From: Melanocharis versteri
Taxonomy: Eukaryota > Chordata > Aves > Passeriformes > Melanocharitidae
DNA: 64,000 nt
Direction: 5' to 3'
Assembly (NCBI GenBank): GCA_013397845.1
Contig: VZTG01006663.1
Location: forward strand, 1 to 64,000
Under the pieces are notes generated by a model. It was not told the DNA's origin. It made no database searches and saw only the letters and a program-made list of their open reading frames with translations. The position numbers and the translations under genes were made by a program. Each line of letters starts with the position of its first letter. The stretch's first letter is position 1. This document shows positions 25,101 to 37,582 of the stretch, piece after piece.

Positions 25101-28100
25101 CTGCCACATGCTGGGTCACACAGCAGACACACAGCAGAGTGAGAGCGTGTAGCGTATGGTAGTAGAACATCCAGCCACGTGGACTGGTAAGACACGTGTT
25201 GCAAGATATCTGGGGATTATGTCCTCCAGCTGGATTAATTTCAAAGCCACGGTGGCCTCATGGATAAATAGCACAGCTGCAACACAGCTTCTGTCCCATT
25301 AACTGGCATAAATGTCAGGTGCAGCCAGATCTCAGACCAAGCTAATCAGTTAAATTTAGCCCATTGGAACAAAGAGTGAGAGAAAGGCTGCAGTGGTTCT
25401 CCAGGAAATATGTGAGGTGTAGTCAGTGTGGAAACAGTGAAGTGGGAATTTGGGCATTGCACTCAGTGCATGTGACAGAAGTCAGAGGCCAGACCTTTCA
25501 GCATTTTCAGAAAAAGCAAAAAAACCCTAAACAAACTCTATGAATAAAAACATGTCATATTCTTCCAGGGGCAGGAAACACTGCTCTCTGATTTCTAGAG
25601 TCCACCTTCTTGACAACTACAACTTCAAGCTTCAAGGCATAGTAGAACTGAAGGATTTCAAGAATAGGATGGAGAAAATCATTAAATCTTGCAACAAGTT
25701 CTTTCTCTTCTACTCCGTAGAAATGGCAACATTGCTGGCACTTGACATTTAAGTTTGAGTCTGAATGAGAAATAATTCACGGCAATTTCAGCTTTGAGGA
25801 TTAAATTTTGGTCAAGTTATTAGCACCCAAAACAGGGCCTCATAATCACCAGTGTAAAGGATAAACATCTCACAAAATGTCAGCTTGCAGGAGGATGGTT
25901 AGACGAAAGTTATTGAGGGAAAACACCCAAATCTAGAAAATTACTCAGTCCCTCTCTTCTTTTTCTGGATAACAAGAATGCAAAGTCTCTTTTCCCTACT
26001 TAGTTACACAATACAGACCTAATAAATGAGCATCAAAGGAGGTGGCAAACGGCCCAGTGGCTTTTCCTTCTGTGTATCATGCAACCTCACCTGTCACCAC
26101 TCTTCCTTCACTAACCTAGGAGGTTTTTGCAGTCTTACAGCTGCTTTGGAGGTCATACTCACTGCAATACTGCGTAATTATTTGGACAGGCTTTCAGGTT
26201 GGCAGGTCTGAAATGATTTAATATTTACAGGCTGCAATTCCTACAAAATAACCAGTTGTGAGCAAACCTATAGTCAGTATGCAAATATTAACTTTCCAAA
26301 GAATTCTGCTGGATTACGGACAAAGGAAGGAAAAGAAGAGGAATAAAATTTCCTACAGGAATTAAAGAAATTAGGTCTCCAGGTGCCATGTTGCAGTTTG
26401 ATTTCAGAAACTCACCCTCTTTGAAAAGTCCTTTTTTTAGTAGTTGGAAAACCTTGTGACCAAGCTCAGTAGTACTGGATTGTATTCGAACTTTAGTCTT
26501 GTGAATTTTAAACAATGGCCCCCATTTTTGTAATAAGCATTGGGAATTTCATAAATCTATTATCCAAATCATATGTTACTTTAGCTATTTGTTCTGTGTA
26601 TTGAGCAGCACACAAAGCAATTCTTCCCAAAAAATCTGCATGGTAACAAGAGATCACAAGTCATAGCCTGCATTAAGAGAGTGGAGAATCCAACCTGCAA
26701 ACTGTAATGAAGTTACTGCACTGACAGAACTGCTTCTACAGTTTTATTCCTTTGCTATGCTTTACAATACTCTTTCAGAGAGTGAGATACCATTAAGTCC
26801 CATTTACAGGCAAAGAAAAAAGCACAGAGATACAAAGCAAGAAGGGGAAACCTGATCACTACGCAATTCTTAGTATTAAATCACGGCTCAAGTTCCTTCA
26901 TCCCTTCTGTGTTCCTTAAGTCAGGATCTGTGTCCACCAAGAATGATATTCTCAGACAGCTTAGACACTCTCAGTTGGAAGTTAATGTAACAGTAACACT
27001 GGGACTTTTTGCTATGTAAGATCATTGCACTTGAATAGAAATGCTGTATCTGGTGGACCTATCATTTCATGGTTTCGGTATTTGTTTCCAAATATACCAA
27101 AATGAGGTATAAAACATCTAATCTATTAATACTGAAGCTCCTGTCATGCCTGCAGTCCCTGCTGTATCCTGTGTACTCGGCTTGAAATCTTGAATGCAGG
27201 GTCCTAGCTGCCTATCCAACTATAGGCTTGGCAGTGCTGTAAATTTTATCATGATTAGATCTGTAAAAGTACAAGAACCAGCAACTGATTTGAGTTGAAT
27301 TTGTTGCAGTGGGAAGATGTGGGTGGACAAAATTATTTTTCTTAAGGCGGCTGCCAAAATAATAATTAAAAAAATATCACTAAAAACCCCCAAATTACCA
27401 TGATGGAGTTAACATGTGAGCAACGAAAGTGGTCACCTTCTAAGGTTTATTTAGTGGTAATGCCTGAAATCATCAGGCTTTTAACTTCTGTTATTGACAT
27501 CTAAAACATTTTGACAGCCATACACAACAAGATTTACAAATTCATGTTTTCTAACCCAAATTAACTGTGAACCTAATGGTAGATTGATTTCCCTACAGCT
27601 TGGGAATTTAGAAACATAATTCTGAGCTTCTGAGACAGTTTTCCTTCAGTTAATTATCCCAGAATGCACCTTTTCAGAGCAAATTTATCCCCTGCCTGGC
27701 CTTTAAGATCATGTTCACCATTACTCAGATATTATATTTTATAATGCCAATTTGAGAATTTAGAGGAAGAGACAGAAGAGTAGATGGCACGTCAAGGAAT
27801 CATCTCCGAAGAAATTTCTTGAGGGAATTTTTCTGGATCAGTTACTTGCAGTTTGCCTATGGTTAGTGTTGTAAATAGGATTAGATGAAAGAGTTAGGGA
27901 TTATGCAGGTAACAGTCTAGTTGGCAGAGAGACAAATTAATCACAGAAAAGCATCAGAAACTGCAGCACACATTGGGCTCAATAGGTTCATGTTTGCACA
28001 GCTGCTCTGCATAACAAATTACCAGGATGCTCTTTAAATAATAATTTTTTTAAAAATTTCCTTTTCTTGGTATTATTCTGGTTTTTAAAAATTCATTTTA

Positions 28101-29334
28101 CCAATTGGAGTTTTTAATAAGAAAAATCTGTATCTGTGACTAATAAAGTTATCAACGTACATGTACAGGTCGGGCTGTATTTGTGATGCAAAGTTAATGT
28201 TTGAATATGAACATGGTCAGCAACTTAGAGAACTCCAACTCCAATTATTCTGCTGACAAATTTAAATTAACAACAAGGAGATCTGTGCAATTACTCGGCA
28301 TTTATAAATCAACACCATAAATATTAAATGCCTCTTGTAAGATGCTACAAAAGCATAATTTTAGAATGAATGGCTGTGCTGCGCCACTTTAGAGTGAAAA
28401 TTGGCATAGAAAAAAAGTAGGTTAGGTTTATTCTGAGTTCTAGAATGTAAATGCAAATAGGGCTTTATACAACTTATGTTATTGATGAATGGAAAGTGAT
28501 ACAGATGACATCTGACAAGAAGGTGGAATTAAGAGAAAAATATGTTACCTATATTTTTGTACTATGCTCCGCTTAATTTTTCTGTCTATAGAAACAAAAG
28601 GCTGTTATGAATCTCTCTGAAATAACTCTTACTGAAATATGACTTTCTTAGAACAGCAAAACCAAAACATGTTATTAACCAATGGATGGACTGTCATTTT
28701 TAAGATAAAATAATTTTTCTCCTCACTTAAAAGTAATTCTGTAAATATATTTTTAAAAACATGCCCTATATTCTTCATACACTAGGAACACTTTTCCATT
28801 TTGCATTTAGTGAGGAATTTGAGAGCTAGATGTCACCCTACTTCAGTTGTATCAGATCCACAAGTACCAGAATATTGGCAGTTTTAAAAATGATCCCCAG
28901 AAACCAATCAAACTGATGAAAGTCTGTGAATTTTACTTTTAGATCCCTTATTTATTTTTAAACTGTTTAATTTTAATTTTAATTTTCTCATAATATTTGA
29001 CTTAATAAAAGATATTGAACAGGCTTTGAATGAGTCAGTTTTATACCTGTTTAACAAGACAAGCTGAGAGAAAAGTTCTTACATGAGTAGTTTGACCAAA
29101 AGTTGAACATAAATGGAAAAATATGCTTCATGTGAGTCTCTGTGAATTATAGGAGTATTTCCCTCAGCCTGTACATGAAAGCGGGCAGCAATCTGGATGA
29201 ATTAATTCTGAAAGGTGAGGAAAATTTTTGAAGGGGTCAAAAAAAGAAAAAGAAAAGTATCAGGAAAAAAACCAACCAAGCAAAAACCCAATATATCTTA
29301 CAAACTATTAAAAAATAAAGGAGCTCTCATTTAC
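22200..29334 (-). other. RGS7: RGS7 intron within the RGS domain (7.1 kb)
   Basis: This intron is bounded by GTAAAT and GCCATAG. It holds a perfect 20-bp palindrome at 22968-22987 and otherwise AT-rich sequence in which I recognise no further exon or element. Confidence 0.85.
22968..22987. repeat. Perfect 20-bp palindrome
   Basis: Ten bases, ATCCTAAATT, are followed at once by their exact reverse complement. There is no spacer. It is AT-rich, so its occurrence is less surprising than a GC-mixed one would be. Confidence 0.95.
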
Positions 29335-29460
29335 CTTAAGTTTTCTGAACTGAATTCTGACTCCAAGAATTTCAGAAACTGCTCTCTTCCCACAGGGTCT
29401 TTCAAAGCTTCATCCATGCCAAATCCCCATCGTTTCACCCTCTGCTGTCCTGGCTCTTTG
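29335..29460 (-). CDS. RGS7: RGS7 exon: RGS domain, N-terminal helices
   Basis: This is a 126-nt exon with acceptor ttttgcag and donor GTAAAT. It starts KEPGQQRVKRWGFGMDEALK and goes on to DPVGREQFLKFLESEFSSENL, finishing with two bases of an arginine codon. It carries the first helices of the RGS box. The SSENL motif matches the Glu-Asn pair of other RGS proteins that contacts the G-alpha switch regions. The upstream neighbour exon supplies the split serine. The 7.1-kb intron after it interrupts the RGS domain. Confidence 0.98.
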
Positions 29461-29931
29461 CTGCAAAAGAAATAACAACAGAACCCAAAGTGAGCAATAC
29501 TTCAGTATTTTAATAATCTGTGCTCACAATTTAGACTAAGTCCTAAAGTTCCATGGTTTCCTCACTTTTTAGAGTGCTCACATCTGCGCAATGTTCAGCA
29601 ATGAGCAAGCAGACTGTTAGTACTTACACAGGATGAAGGTAATACACAGAAGAACAAAGATTTCCAACTAGGAATGTTATCAGATTTTAAAAGCTGTCTT
29701 TTTTTTCACCATACTAGAATCCTGGAAACTGGTTACCGTAACATTTCAAGCAGATTTATTAACCCATAGCACTTCCCAACTTACAAAACTGTAAAACTGG
29801 AAAGACCAAAAGGGTACTGCACTGCCCTTCTGCCTCAGTATTTTCCTGCAGTACCTTTGTCTGAAATCTTCGTATTTCCAGAAAAGCATGTTATACCCCC
29901 TTACTTCCAAAGAAGAAACAAATTTATATAC
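29461..29931 (-). other. RGS7: RGS7 intron, GGL exon to first RGS exon
   Basis: This is a 471-bp intron with donor GTATAT and acceptor TTTTGCAG. No other feature was recognised. Confidence 0.88.
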
Positions 29932-30042
29932 CTTGCCTCCAGTTCCCAGAAAGTGGTGTCATCTGATATCCAAGGGTTTGAGGGATCAGGGGGCACAAGA
30001 AAAGGATCATATTCCAAATACTGCTCTGTATAAGCTAATAGA
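29932..30042 (-). CDS. RGS7: RGS7 exon: GGL domain, second part
   Basis: This is a 111-nt exon with acceptor tttcctag and donor GTATAT. It completes the split serine and reads LLAYTEQYLEYDPFLVPPDP, then SNPWISDDTTFWELEA and two bases of the next serine. It holds the second GGL helix and the NPW turn, equivalent to the NPF motif near the end of G-gamma subunits. It also holds the connector to the RGS domain. The adjoining intron to the RGS exon is only 471 bp. Confidence 0.97.
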
Positions 30043-30728
30043 CTAGGAAAACAAAAGCATCAAACATTGTCATGTCAGGAGAAGAGGAAACCTGATCAGG
30101 TTACTCCAGTTAACAAGTTACCTTGCATCAACCTAACCGTGGTAATTGTGTGTGCACACGCAGAAGGCAGCTACAAGCTCAGGGTGAAATAGGCTTGCTC
30201 AAGCTGTTTGAAAGTGGACTACTGAAGAAGGAGGGGTGGCTCAGGTCTACCAAGAGTAGAAATAAAATAAGCTTCCCTAATACTTCCACATAGCTGCATT
30301 TAAGGTTCCTTTAGGCACTAATAAATTAGATCATGCAATCTCTTCCATGCACATGTGTTTTCAAAAAGGAACATGGTTTAAATCCCTGTGGTTTTAATCA
30401 TCAGTTTCTATAAAATCAGTTCTAAAACACTGCATGTTACACGGGCTATATTTATTGGCCCTGCAGCTCCTAGTACTCCTTCTATTTTCTCTTAAACATA
30501 ATTAATATTTTTATTATTTCCTAATCAAAGGATACTATTCCCAAGTTTATTTTTTCAAAAATAAATCAATTTTTTCCACAATTCTGTTTATATTCAGGAA
30601 TTGGTGTGACTCAGTTTCACACACTAAGAATTCTGCTTGTATTCTGGTAATTTACATCTCCCATTGTCCTCATTCATGCTTGCTGCTTCCTTTGGCCTCA
30701 TAATTTTTGTAAAATTATTGACAAGTGA

Positions 30729-30811
30729 GGACAACTATTCTTTCTTTTCAATTCCTATTATATTTTGTTAGGGACAACTACTCTTTCTTTTCAATTCCTA
30801 TTATATTTAGT
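30729..30811. repeat. 43-bp tandem duplication
   Basis: Two adjacent copies have a period of 43 bp. The first 37 bases of each (starting GGACAACTA) differ at only one position (T/C), and the copies diverge over the last few bases. Confidence 0.93.
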
Positions 30812-30895
30812 GTACATTATATTTTTACTGTTCAGCAAACAAAAAAATCTTAAACTTCTCTCTTTATTAATAAATATTTATATGTATTTGCATAT

Positions 30896-30918
30896 GTATA
30901 CACACACACATATATATA
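30896..30918. repeat. Compound TA/CA microsatellite
   Basis: Short runs of TA, CA and TA repeats join end to end inside the GGL intron. Confidence 0.8.
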
Positions 30919-31537
30919 AGTAGACATATATGCACAAATGTGTATGAGAAGATGAAGAGCAATTTGTATTTGGCTTAATATCCTTTACTAAACCCTATGC
31001 ATCTCGATTTTCTGCAATGTTGGGCTTTTTTGTTTTATTAGCTTACTAGCCCCTTCCTGACAAATTTTCTTCTTATTTGGAGATAGATTCCTACTAGTGT
31101 TACATCTCTGACCCAAACTGAGCCCAGGCTCACTTTGTTCAAGCACTGACTGAGCTCCGCACCAATCAGTTCCCTTGCTTCATCAGTGATTGCCCTTTTG
31201 AAATATCAAAACAATAACCCCAGACTTATTCCCTTTTAGCCTCCCTGCCAATGAAAGGTGAAACTTGTGATCACTTGGTCAGAGGCTCTTTCAGTGACCC
31301 AGGTTTATCAGAAATGTATCATGGAATATCTGGAATATTTTTACCACCAAAAGAACTTCATATTTCTCCACTTAAAGTAAACTCTCATCAGTTATTTCTA
31401 TGACATCTGAGCTCCCATGTCTCACTTTGAAGAGATATTTGCTGTGAATAGCTCTTTGAAGCTATTCCATACTGACATTTTTCCCAATAGTTATCAGTCT
31501 AATTGAAAAAAAATAGAAAATGTGACAATATACGTAC

Positions 31538-31599
31538 CTCTCTGCAACTTTTGACATTTTTAATCTATGTCTGTCTAATTGCATTTGCCAGTGCTTAAT
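31538..31599 (-). CDS. RGS7: RGS7 exon: GGL domain, first part
   Basis: This is a 62-nt exon with acceptor cttgcag and donor GTACGT. It reads IKHWQMQLDRHRLKMSKVAE plus two bases of a split serine (AG|T). This is the first long helix of the G-gamma-like (GGL) domain. GGL replaces a conventional G-gamma subunit and binds G-beta-5, and the complex stabilises both proteins (family knowledge). The LDRHRLKMSKVA stretch is a hallmark of R7 proteins. Confidence 0.97.
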
Positions 31600-32334
31600 C
31601 TGCAAGAAAGGAAGGAGAAGAGTTTTATGAGCAATTTATTGCTTGACTCTATTTCTATAACTTTTTTTATTAGGGCTGTAAATGAACCTTAATTTATCCT
31701 AGGGCACAGAAGAGAAATATATCTGAATTAAAACAACATTTCACCAGTGTAGTTCTAAAATAAATGGAATTTTCCATTAAAGAAAAAAGATCATACAGAG
31801 ACAAAAAATGTGCCCAATATAACATTTTCCCTAAAGGTTCATCAAGAGAAATCCAATTAGCCCTTTTTTAGATTTTTGAAGAGAACGAATACTTCTTCAG
31901 ACATTTACCTTCTCCAAGCTCTAACATCTCAGGAAAGATTAACAAAGCTTTAACAGTAGATAAGTGTGTGAACCTACACATGCATACACCGAGTGGTAAG
32001 TATACCTCCAAACCTCAAATTAGTGTTGAAAGAGGAGCAAGCTGTCTACCAGCTGAAGGGGCTAATGGGCTTAGCTATACAAAGAGCCCACTCACTGGCC
32101 TACTTCCCACTGCCTTTAGATGTTTAATGCATGATACAAAAAAATTCAGGCTTTGTCTCAAGAGTTTTGATGAAGTTACATGCCTAAATCCATATATCTT
32201 GAGACAAGGAAGAAGTTTATTAAATGTTTGCTACAGCTATTTTGAATGACTTCCCAGTTACAGAAATTTTGAGTTTATACCTACTTCCCTAAAAAGTTCA
32301 TTTAAAAGTACATGTTTGTAGTTATGTTCCAAAC
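31600..32334 (-). other. RGS7: RGS7 intron with non-consensus donor
   Basis: This is a 735-bp intron whose donor reads GTTTGG instead of a GTRAGT form; the acceptor CTTGCAG is ordinary. If retained, the reading frame ends after 10 extra codons, before the GGL domain. Nothing else was seen. Confidence 0.85.
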
Positions 32335-32433
32335 CTCTTGGTGTAGTTCGTCTTCTGTGGGTGGCTTAGTCTCTGGAACTGGTGTGTGGGTAGGGCTGTG
32401 ACTTCGAATATCATTTTGTAAGCCATAGACAGA
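32335..32433 (-). CDS. RGS7: RGS7 exon: linker to GGL start
   Basis: This is a 99-nt exon, phase 0-0, with acceptor tttcatag. It begins SVYGLQNDIRSHSPTHTPVP and continues ETKPPTEDELHQE. The Ser/Thr/Pro-rich part is a flexible, probably phosphorylated linker; the last residues (TEDELHQE) enter the first GGL helix. The donor reads GTTTGG, which departs from the GTAAGT/GTGAGT consensus seen at most other exons here. The exon end is nevertheless fixed by the exact continuation into IKHWQMQL in the next exon. Confidence 0.95.
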
Positions 32434-33502
32434 CTATGAAAAAAAACATGGAACAATGGTAGTTGCTCTCAGACAATGCTTTCTACACATACTCATAGTA
32501 ACTGTCACGGTTTAGCACATTGTGCTCAAGAAGTTAGCCAAGATCATCTTTTCCTAAAGAAACTGCAATAGCCCGTGCACTCATAAAATCATGCTTCTGC
32601 ACTAGAGTGTAAAATAAAGACTCCCAAACTCCCACAATTCCATAAAGCCAAAGGACAAAGGATCTACTTTTATTAGGTTTCTATATTAGCATCATAGTAA
32701 ACATGGGGAATGACACTGAAGGATGCTATTACAGTAATTGGAGATGACTGGTAGGTGGACTATCCTGAAAGGTACACTAACACACGGATTATTTGGAGGA
32801 CTCCCAAAATTCCAATTACTGTCTGATAAATTACACCAACCTGGACCTCTCACTACCATAAATAAGCCAAGATAAAACTTTCTCTAAATCCACTTTCCTT
32901 CTTAGAACATACTTTTCTATGGGTCAACATGCAAATGTACCTCAAAGGAAGTACTTTAAAGTGGGAGTCAATCTACTTGGTTATAGTGCAAAGGATTTAA
33001 AAGTGTTGAGCCAATCCACCTGTACGTCCCAAGGGAAGTTACACTCTAATTACAACCTAATTTAGATAGAGCGATTTTCTTCCACAATTTCCAGTCATCC
33101 ATTTTGGGCATAATTGTAAAATAGAGACACCCTTTTCATTAAGACCAGGACAAGAACGGCTGTTAGAGTTTACACTGAATTTTTAATCTTTTTTTCCTTA
33201 ATTACTGACAGAAACACTTAAATATGCTTTGTTCAATCTACTAAACAGCATTAATAAAGAATGCAAAAATTAATTTTATGTTCAAAATCTCTTTGTATTT
33301 CTCCAAAATCTTATGTGATAGCATTCACATAGCATTAGCAGATTTGTTAATACTAATTCAACTAAGAGCTTATGAAATATTAACATACGTTCATGCATTT
33401 GATCCTTGCAGCTGTAAGAAAAAAGTGCTTTAAGAAATTATGGAAATCCATTCTATAAATTTCCTCCACCTCCTGCAATACATATACAATAATAATACTT
33501 AC
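32434..33502 (-). other. RGS7: RGS7 intron between linker exons
   Basis: This is a 1.07-kb intron with donor GTAAGT and acceptor TTTCATAG. No recognised repeat or exon lies inside. Confidence 0.88.
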
Positions 33503-33577
33503 CTTTCTTGTTTTGTGTGGATTTCTCATTCTTGAAGATTTTTTTATATCCACTTCAGTAGTGTTTACACAGCCAGG
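33503..33577 (-). CDS. RGS7: RGS7 exon: basic linker
   Basis: This is a 75-nt exon in phase 0 at both ends, with acceptor tttaatag and donor GTAAGT. It reads PGCVNTTEVDIKKSSRMR followed by NPHKTRK. This is the Lys/Arg-rich linker between DHEX and GGL. It contains Ser/Thr residues next to basic ones that could be phosphorylated (inference). Because it is symmetric (25 codons, phase 0-0), skipping it would keep the frame. The PGCVNTTEVD motif separates RGS7 from its close paralogue RGS6. Confidence 0.96.
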
Positions 33578-34280
33578 CTATTAAAAGAAAGAGAAAGGAA
33601 AGCAAAAGGCTAAATCTGTGAAGGAACTTCACTGAGATACTCTTCTTCAGTGTGCAAGACTGAAAAATAAATTCCACACCATGAAATTGAAATAAAATAA
33701 AGTCCCAAGATAACAGAAACCAATCACATGTTTCTGCTTTGGTTTTGCCAAGGAAGCCATTCATTACATTCTAGCTAACCCTCTAAGAAGCATGGTTGAC
33801 CTAATTAGACAAAATAAACAGAATTGTGCAATATTCACCTCAGCTCTGGAGCCTTCAGGAGCTCTGGTTTTGGGTCAATTTTTAAAGACAATCTTCTTTT
33901 AAAACAAAATGAAGAAAAAAGAAATATACCAAAATGGGGTTTGTTTCTTCAGAAAAGAAAGGAAGAAAACCAAACTAAAATGACAAAACAGTCTTCTGCA
34001 GCCTAACCAGAAGACTGATAGTCTAAATAAAAATACTCTCAACACATCAGATTTGGGTTTCAGTGGTCCATTCTCACAGCTCTGTGGCCTCCCAAAGCAC
34101 ACAGGTACTCTAGTTTCTCCTAATTCATCTTCCTTTGACACTTCCCTCTAAGTACAAAATCTGTGTGTAAATCTGGTTTGTTCCCATTGCTGGAAACAAC
34201 TAATAGTAAGCGTTTTGCTCTCAGGTGAGTTTTATCTATTGATTTTAGAGGGATTACATTTGACACTGAGTGGAAACTAC

Positions 34281-34310
34281 AAAATCTGCTCTCTAGTGGG
34301 AGCAGATTTT
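34281..34310. repeat. Inverted repeat, 11-bp arms
   Basis: AAAATCTGCTC and its exact reverse complement are separated by 8 bases. Confidence 0.9.
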
Positions 34311-36696
34311 TAGTGAAAGTAGGTTGGGGTTTTTTTAAAGGGAGTAGCTAGATATTGTATTTACTTGCCCAACAGCCAAGCCAGACTTATTATTACCCTA
34401 ATGATACAACCTCTGTCTTCTTATCATAATGGAAAATGCTTGACGTGACCGTAAATTTTCAAAGACAAAATTTAAAAAATTTCTTATATAGGCAGAGCTA
34501 AGAAAAAATATTTTTCATTAAACAGAGCAATGGTACTTTGCCTCTGGAAAATATTCTAAACAACAGACTGATTTTTTTAACCCAGTATGGCTTTTTAAAA
34601 TTAATAAATAAATAAGTTTCTATTTTAAAGTAATAAATTAGTGTGCATTTGATTATATTACATTTGCAGTAGAAACACTTCCCCATTGCTTATAATAAAA
34701 ATAGATAATATTCTTAAGACTGTATCTGACACAGTAGAATTAGGAAGGTACCCTTTGTGCTTCTGAACAAAAATGGGGAGTTTTAAACTCAGAAATAACT
34801 TGCAAATCTCGAAGAAAAAGACAGGTTGAAAAATACAAAGTTCTGCATGATGGTCAATTTAAAAGCAGGAAGCAATTTCCCAGGGCAGTATACTGAGATA
34901 TAAAGTTTAAAAAAAACCCAGTGCATCTACTTTAGGATTACAGCAGCAGCTGGCAGTGAAGAAGGCAGGAGCTTTAACAACATCTACAGCCTTTGAATGT
35001 AACAATTTGAATTGCGGGCACACTTACATAACGCACAAACTGTTATTTGTTCAGTTTTCAGTTATGGTTTGTTAAAAGCATGTCCTAAAAATGGAGAGGG
35101 GGGGAAAAAAAGGCATAAACCTCATCCGAAGCCTCTTATTTTTAAAGATTTCAAGCCCATCAGCAGTAAATTGGTATGGACAGATCTTGAAACTTGCCTG
35201 GGTAATTTACATGACAGAACTGTGCAGATTGATGCAAGGGACACAAGAAATTCTGGGAGATTTTTAGAAATTAAACAAAGGCAAGGCTTTTGCTGGTTGC
35301 AAAGAGGCCCAACCCAGTACTGACCTTCTACAGCACTTAGTGGATTCTTACTGACACCTGGCTGTTTGAAACCTCTCACACTGAAGTGGAGTTGCTCTGG
35401 CAGGGGCACGCAGGAGAGGCTGTGGGGGGACCAAAGTGGGGCTGAAGAGAAGCTGACAGGAGAGCAGCCCCAGGAAGGTAGAGGCAGGGAAGCATCAGGA
35501 GGCTTCAGTGCAGAAGGGGAAGTGGCTAAAGGGTGTATCAACTACTCTGACAACCTGGGGTAACAATAGGAGTTTAAGACATATATCACTACCTCTATAT
35601 AATACCATTCTCATCATTTGATTTAAATTATATGATTACATGACTGGAAGTACCTAATGTAGTTTGGGCGGCAATTTATATATTCTTCTCAGCTGAAGTA
35701 TATTTATTAAATTATACTTAATATGAGATGGGTTTTATTGTTTCTCTGGTGCTGCCAAATTTAATCTGTTGATATTTAGGAATAAATATCAAACATCTTT
35801 TCAATTAAAATAAACACAAAAAGTTTCTATTAGATGAACATTTTGCTAAAATAACACAGTCTTTGTGGGAAAACCTTTGCTGGACAACATTTAATTTTAT
35901 TTGTATGCCCTCATTAACATAATAAGTATGTGTTTGAATACAATTATATCCAGCTGTGTTTTCTTTTTGTGTTGTTTTTTTTTAAATGGACTACCATAGT
36001 TCAAATAGTGAGACGCTTGTCAGAGTGCTCTGCTGCAAGATTCCCATTTAGTGTGTAGCATGTAATTTGCATACTAATACTGTAAATAGTTTTCAAACAG
36101 ATTTCCTGGAAGACTTGAGAATTCTCCTATATGTGTAAATAGAATTCTTATTTCTTTCAGGAGTAATATTCTGTGCGAAAACAATTTCCTCCCAACATAC
36201 GCAAAGGAAAGCCTTGTGACCTTACTGAAATTATCATACAGTAAGATCATAACCAGGGCAGAATCTGGTCCTCATCAGTTTTTAAATATCTGGGTGAAAA
36301 ACTGTCATACATTCACTTAGTTTTTTTCGTACACCTATCAGCATGTCCTTATGTACAATGCCCAAAGTACAAATGCCCTTGTATTAATTTATATCAAAGG
36401 ACATGTCAGTCCAGTCGTGATAAACTCACAGTTGATAGAAATGGATACAGATAAATAACATAAAAAAACCCCACATATAGCGGAATTTTAATCCCTACTT
36501 CAATTATTGGATAACAATGTCAGTATGAACCCAAGCAGCACCACATTCTACCGACGCTGTCTAGGAGGATGCATACCAGGATTCTGCTAAGGAACACAAA
36601 AGAAGGAAGAAGTCTTGTCTGTATGCAGAGGAGGTACCAGAACATACATGCTTTCATCTGGCTGTGGCCTGCATTTGAAAACAACCATCTGAGAGT

Positions 36697-36791
36697 ATGT
36701 TGAGTTAAAAAAAAATCCACTTGATATTAANCAACCATCTTGAGTTAAACTCAACCATGTTGAGTTAAAAAAAAAATCCACTTGATATTAA
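36697..36791. repeat. Direct duplication flanking a single N
   Basis: A 34-bp segment ending just before the N at 36731 (36697-36730, beginning ATGTTGAGTTAAAA) recurs as a 35-bp copy at 36757-36791. The only difference is one extra A in the homopolymer. The isolated N between the copies suggests a sequence join instead of a biological repeat. Confidence 0.9.
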
Positions 36792-37582
36792 TATTCTATC
36801 CCTGATAACAGTGGCAACAGTGAATAAATTAATTAAGCCCTTGTAATAGTGCTACAGTGTGTTAATTTTATGAAACCTGTAACAACTCTTTGGAAGAATT
36901 AATTATTTATATAAAGGGGCATGCCTGAGCCATGGTACATTTCCATCCAAGCAGCGCAGAGTGCGGAGTATTTATAGTCTGCTTGCTGTACAAAGTTGCA
37001 CACTCCAAGTACCCTTTTTATTGCCTGGCCACATAGCCCAAATCAATTGCTATCAATACCTTTTTATGTAAAAATCTCTTTGCTACGATGTACTTGTAAT
37101 TCCAAAAAATGCAAAACATTCAGCAGAGAGTAAATTTATATTTATAATTAGGTCAGCTGAAGTTTTGATGTCTTTTTTTTATTTCTCAAAGAAGATGGCA
37201 CTTTAACTGCGAATCTACTTAAGCCAAAATAACCAGAAGTTTTCTTGTATCTGAGACAAATATACCCCTGTATGTGGGAGGGAATAAGCTCGTGCATTCC
37301 AATAGGCTGGGAACTGCCTGTCTTGTGTTGCTGCTCTGTAGGAAATGATCTGAAGGAGAAGCTGAACATGAGTCAGCAGTATCTCTTTGCAGCAATGCAG
37401 ACAAACCACATACCCAGCTGCATTAGCAATAGCTTAACCAGCAGGCAAAGAGTTTATTTCCTTCTACTCAGCATCACCAGGAAACTTCTAGAACACCAAG
37501 ACTACTTTTGAGCCCCACAAACGGACTTTTTTTATACTCGCAAAAGGGGAGAGCTAACCATTGTCTTTTGTGCCTACAGGGG

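Larger units (their letters stand above)
30043..31537 (-). other. RGS7: RGS7 intron splitting the GGL domain
   Basis: This is a 1.5-kb intron with donor GTACGT and acceptor TTTCCTAG. It contains a recent-looking 43-bp tandem duplication at 30729-30811 and a mixed CA/TA microsatellite near 30.90 kb. Confidence 0.88.

Noticed and set aside
22013..30042. Assignment to the paralogue RGS6
   Set aside because: RGS and linker motifs (FWLAVEDLKKRP, PGCVNTTEVD) and the GRNIP tail fit RGS7; RGS6 as I remember it differs at these places.
35122..35541. 139-codon minus-strand open frame, Pro/Ser-rich
   Set aside because: Composition follows a GC-rich patch; a plus-strand frame overlaps it, and there is no family match.
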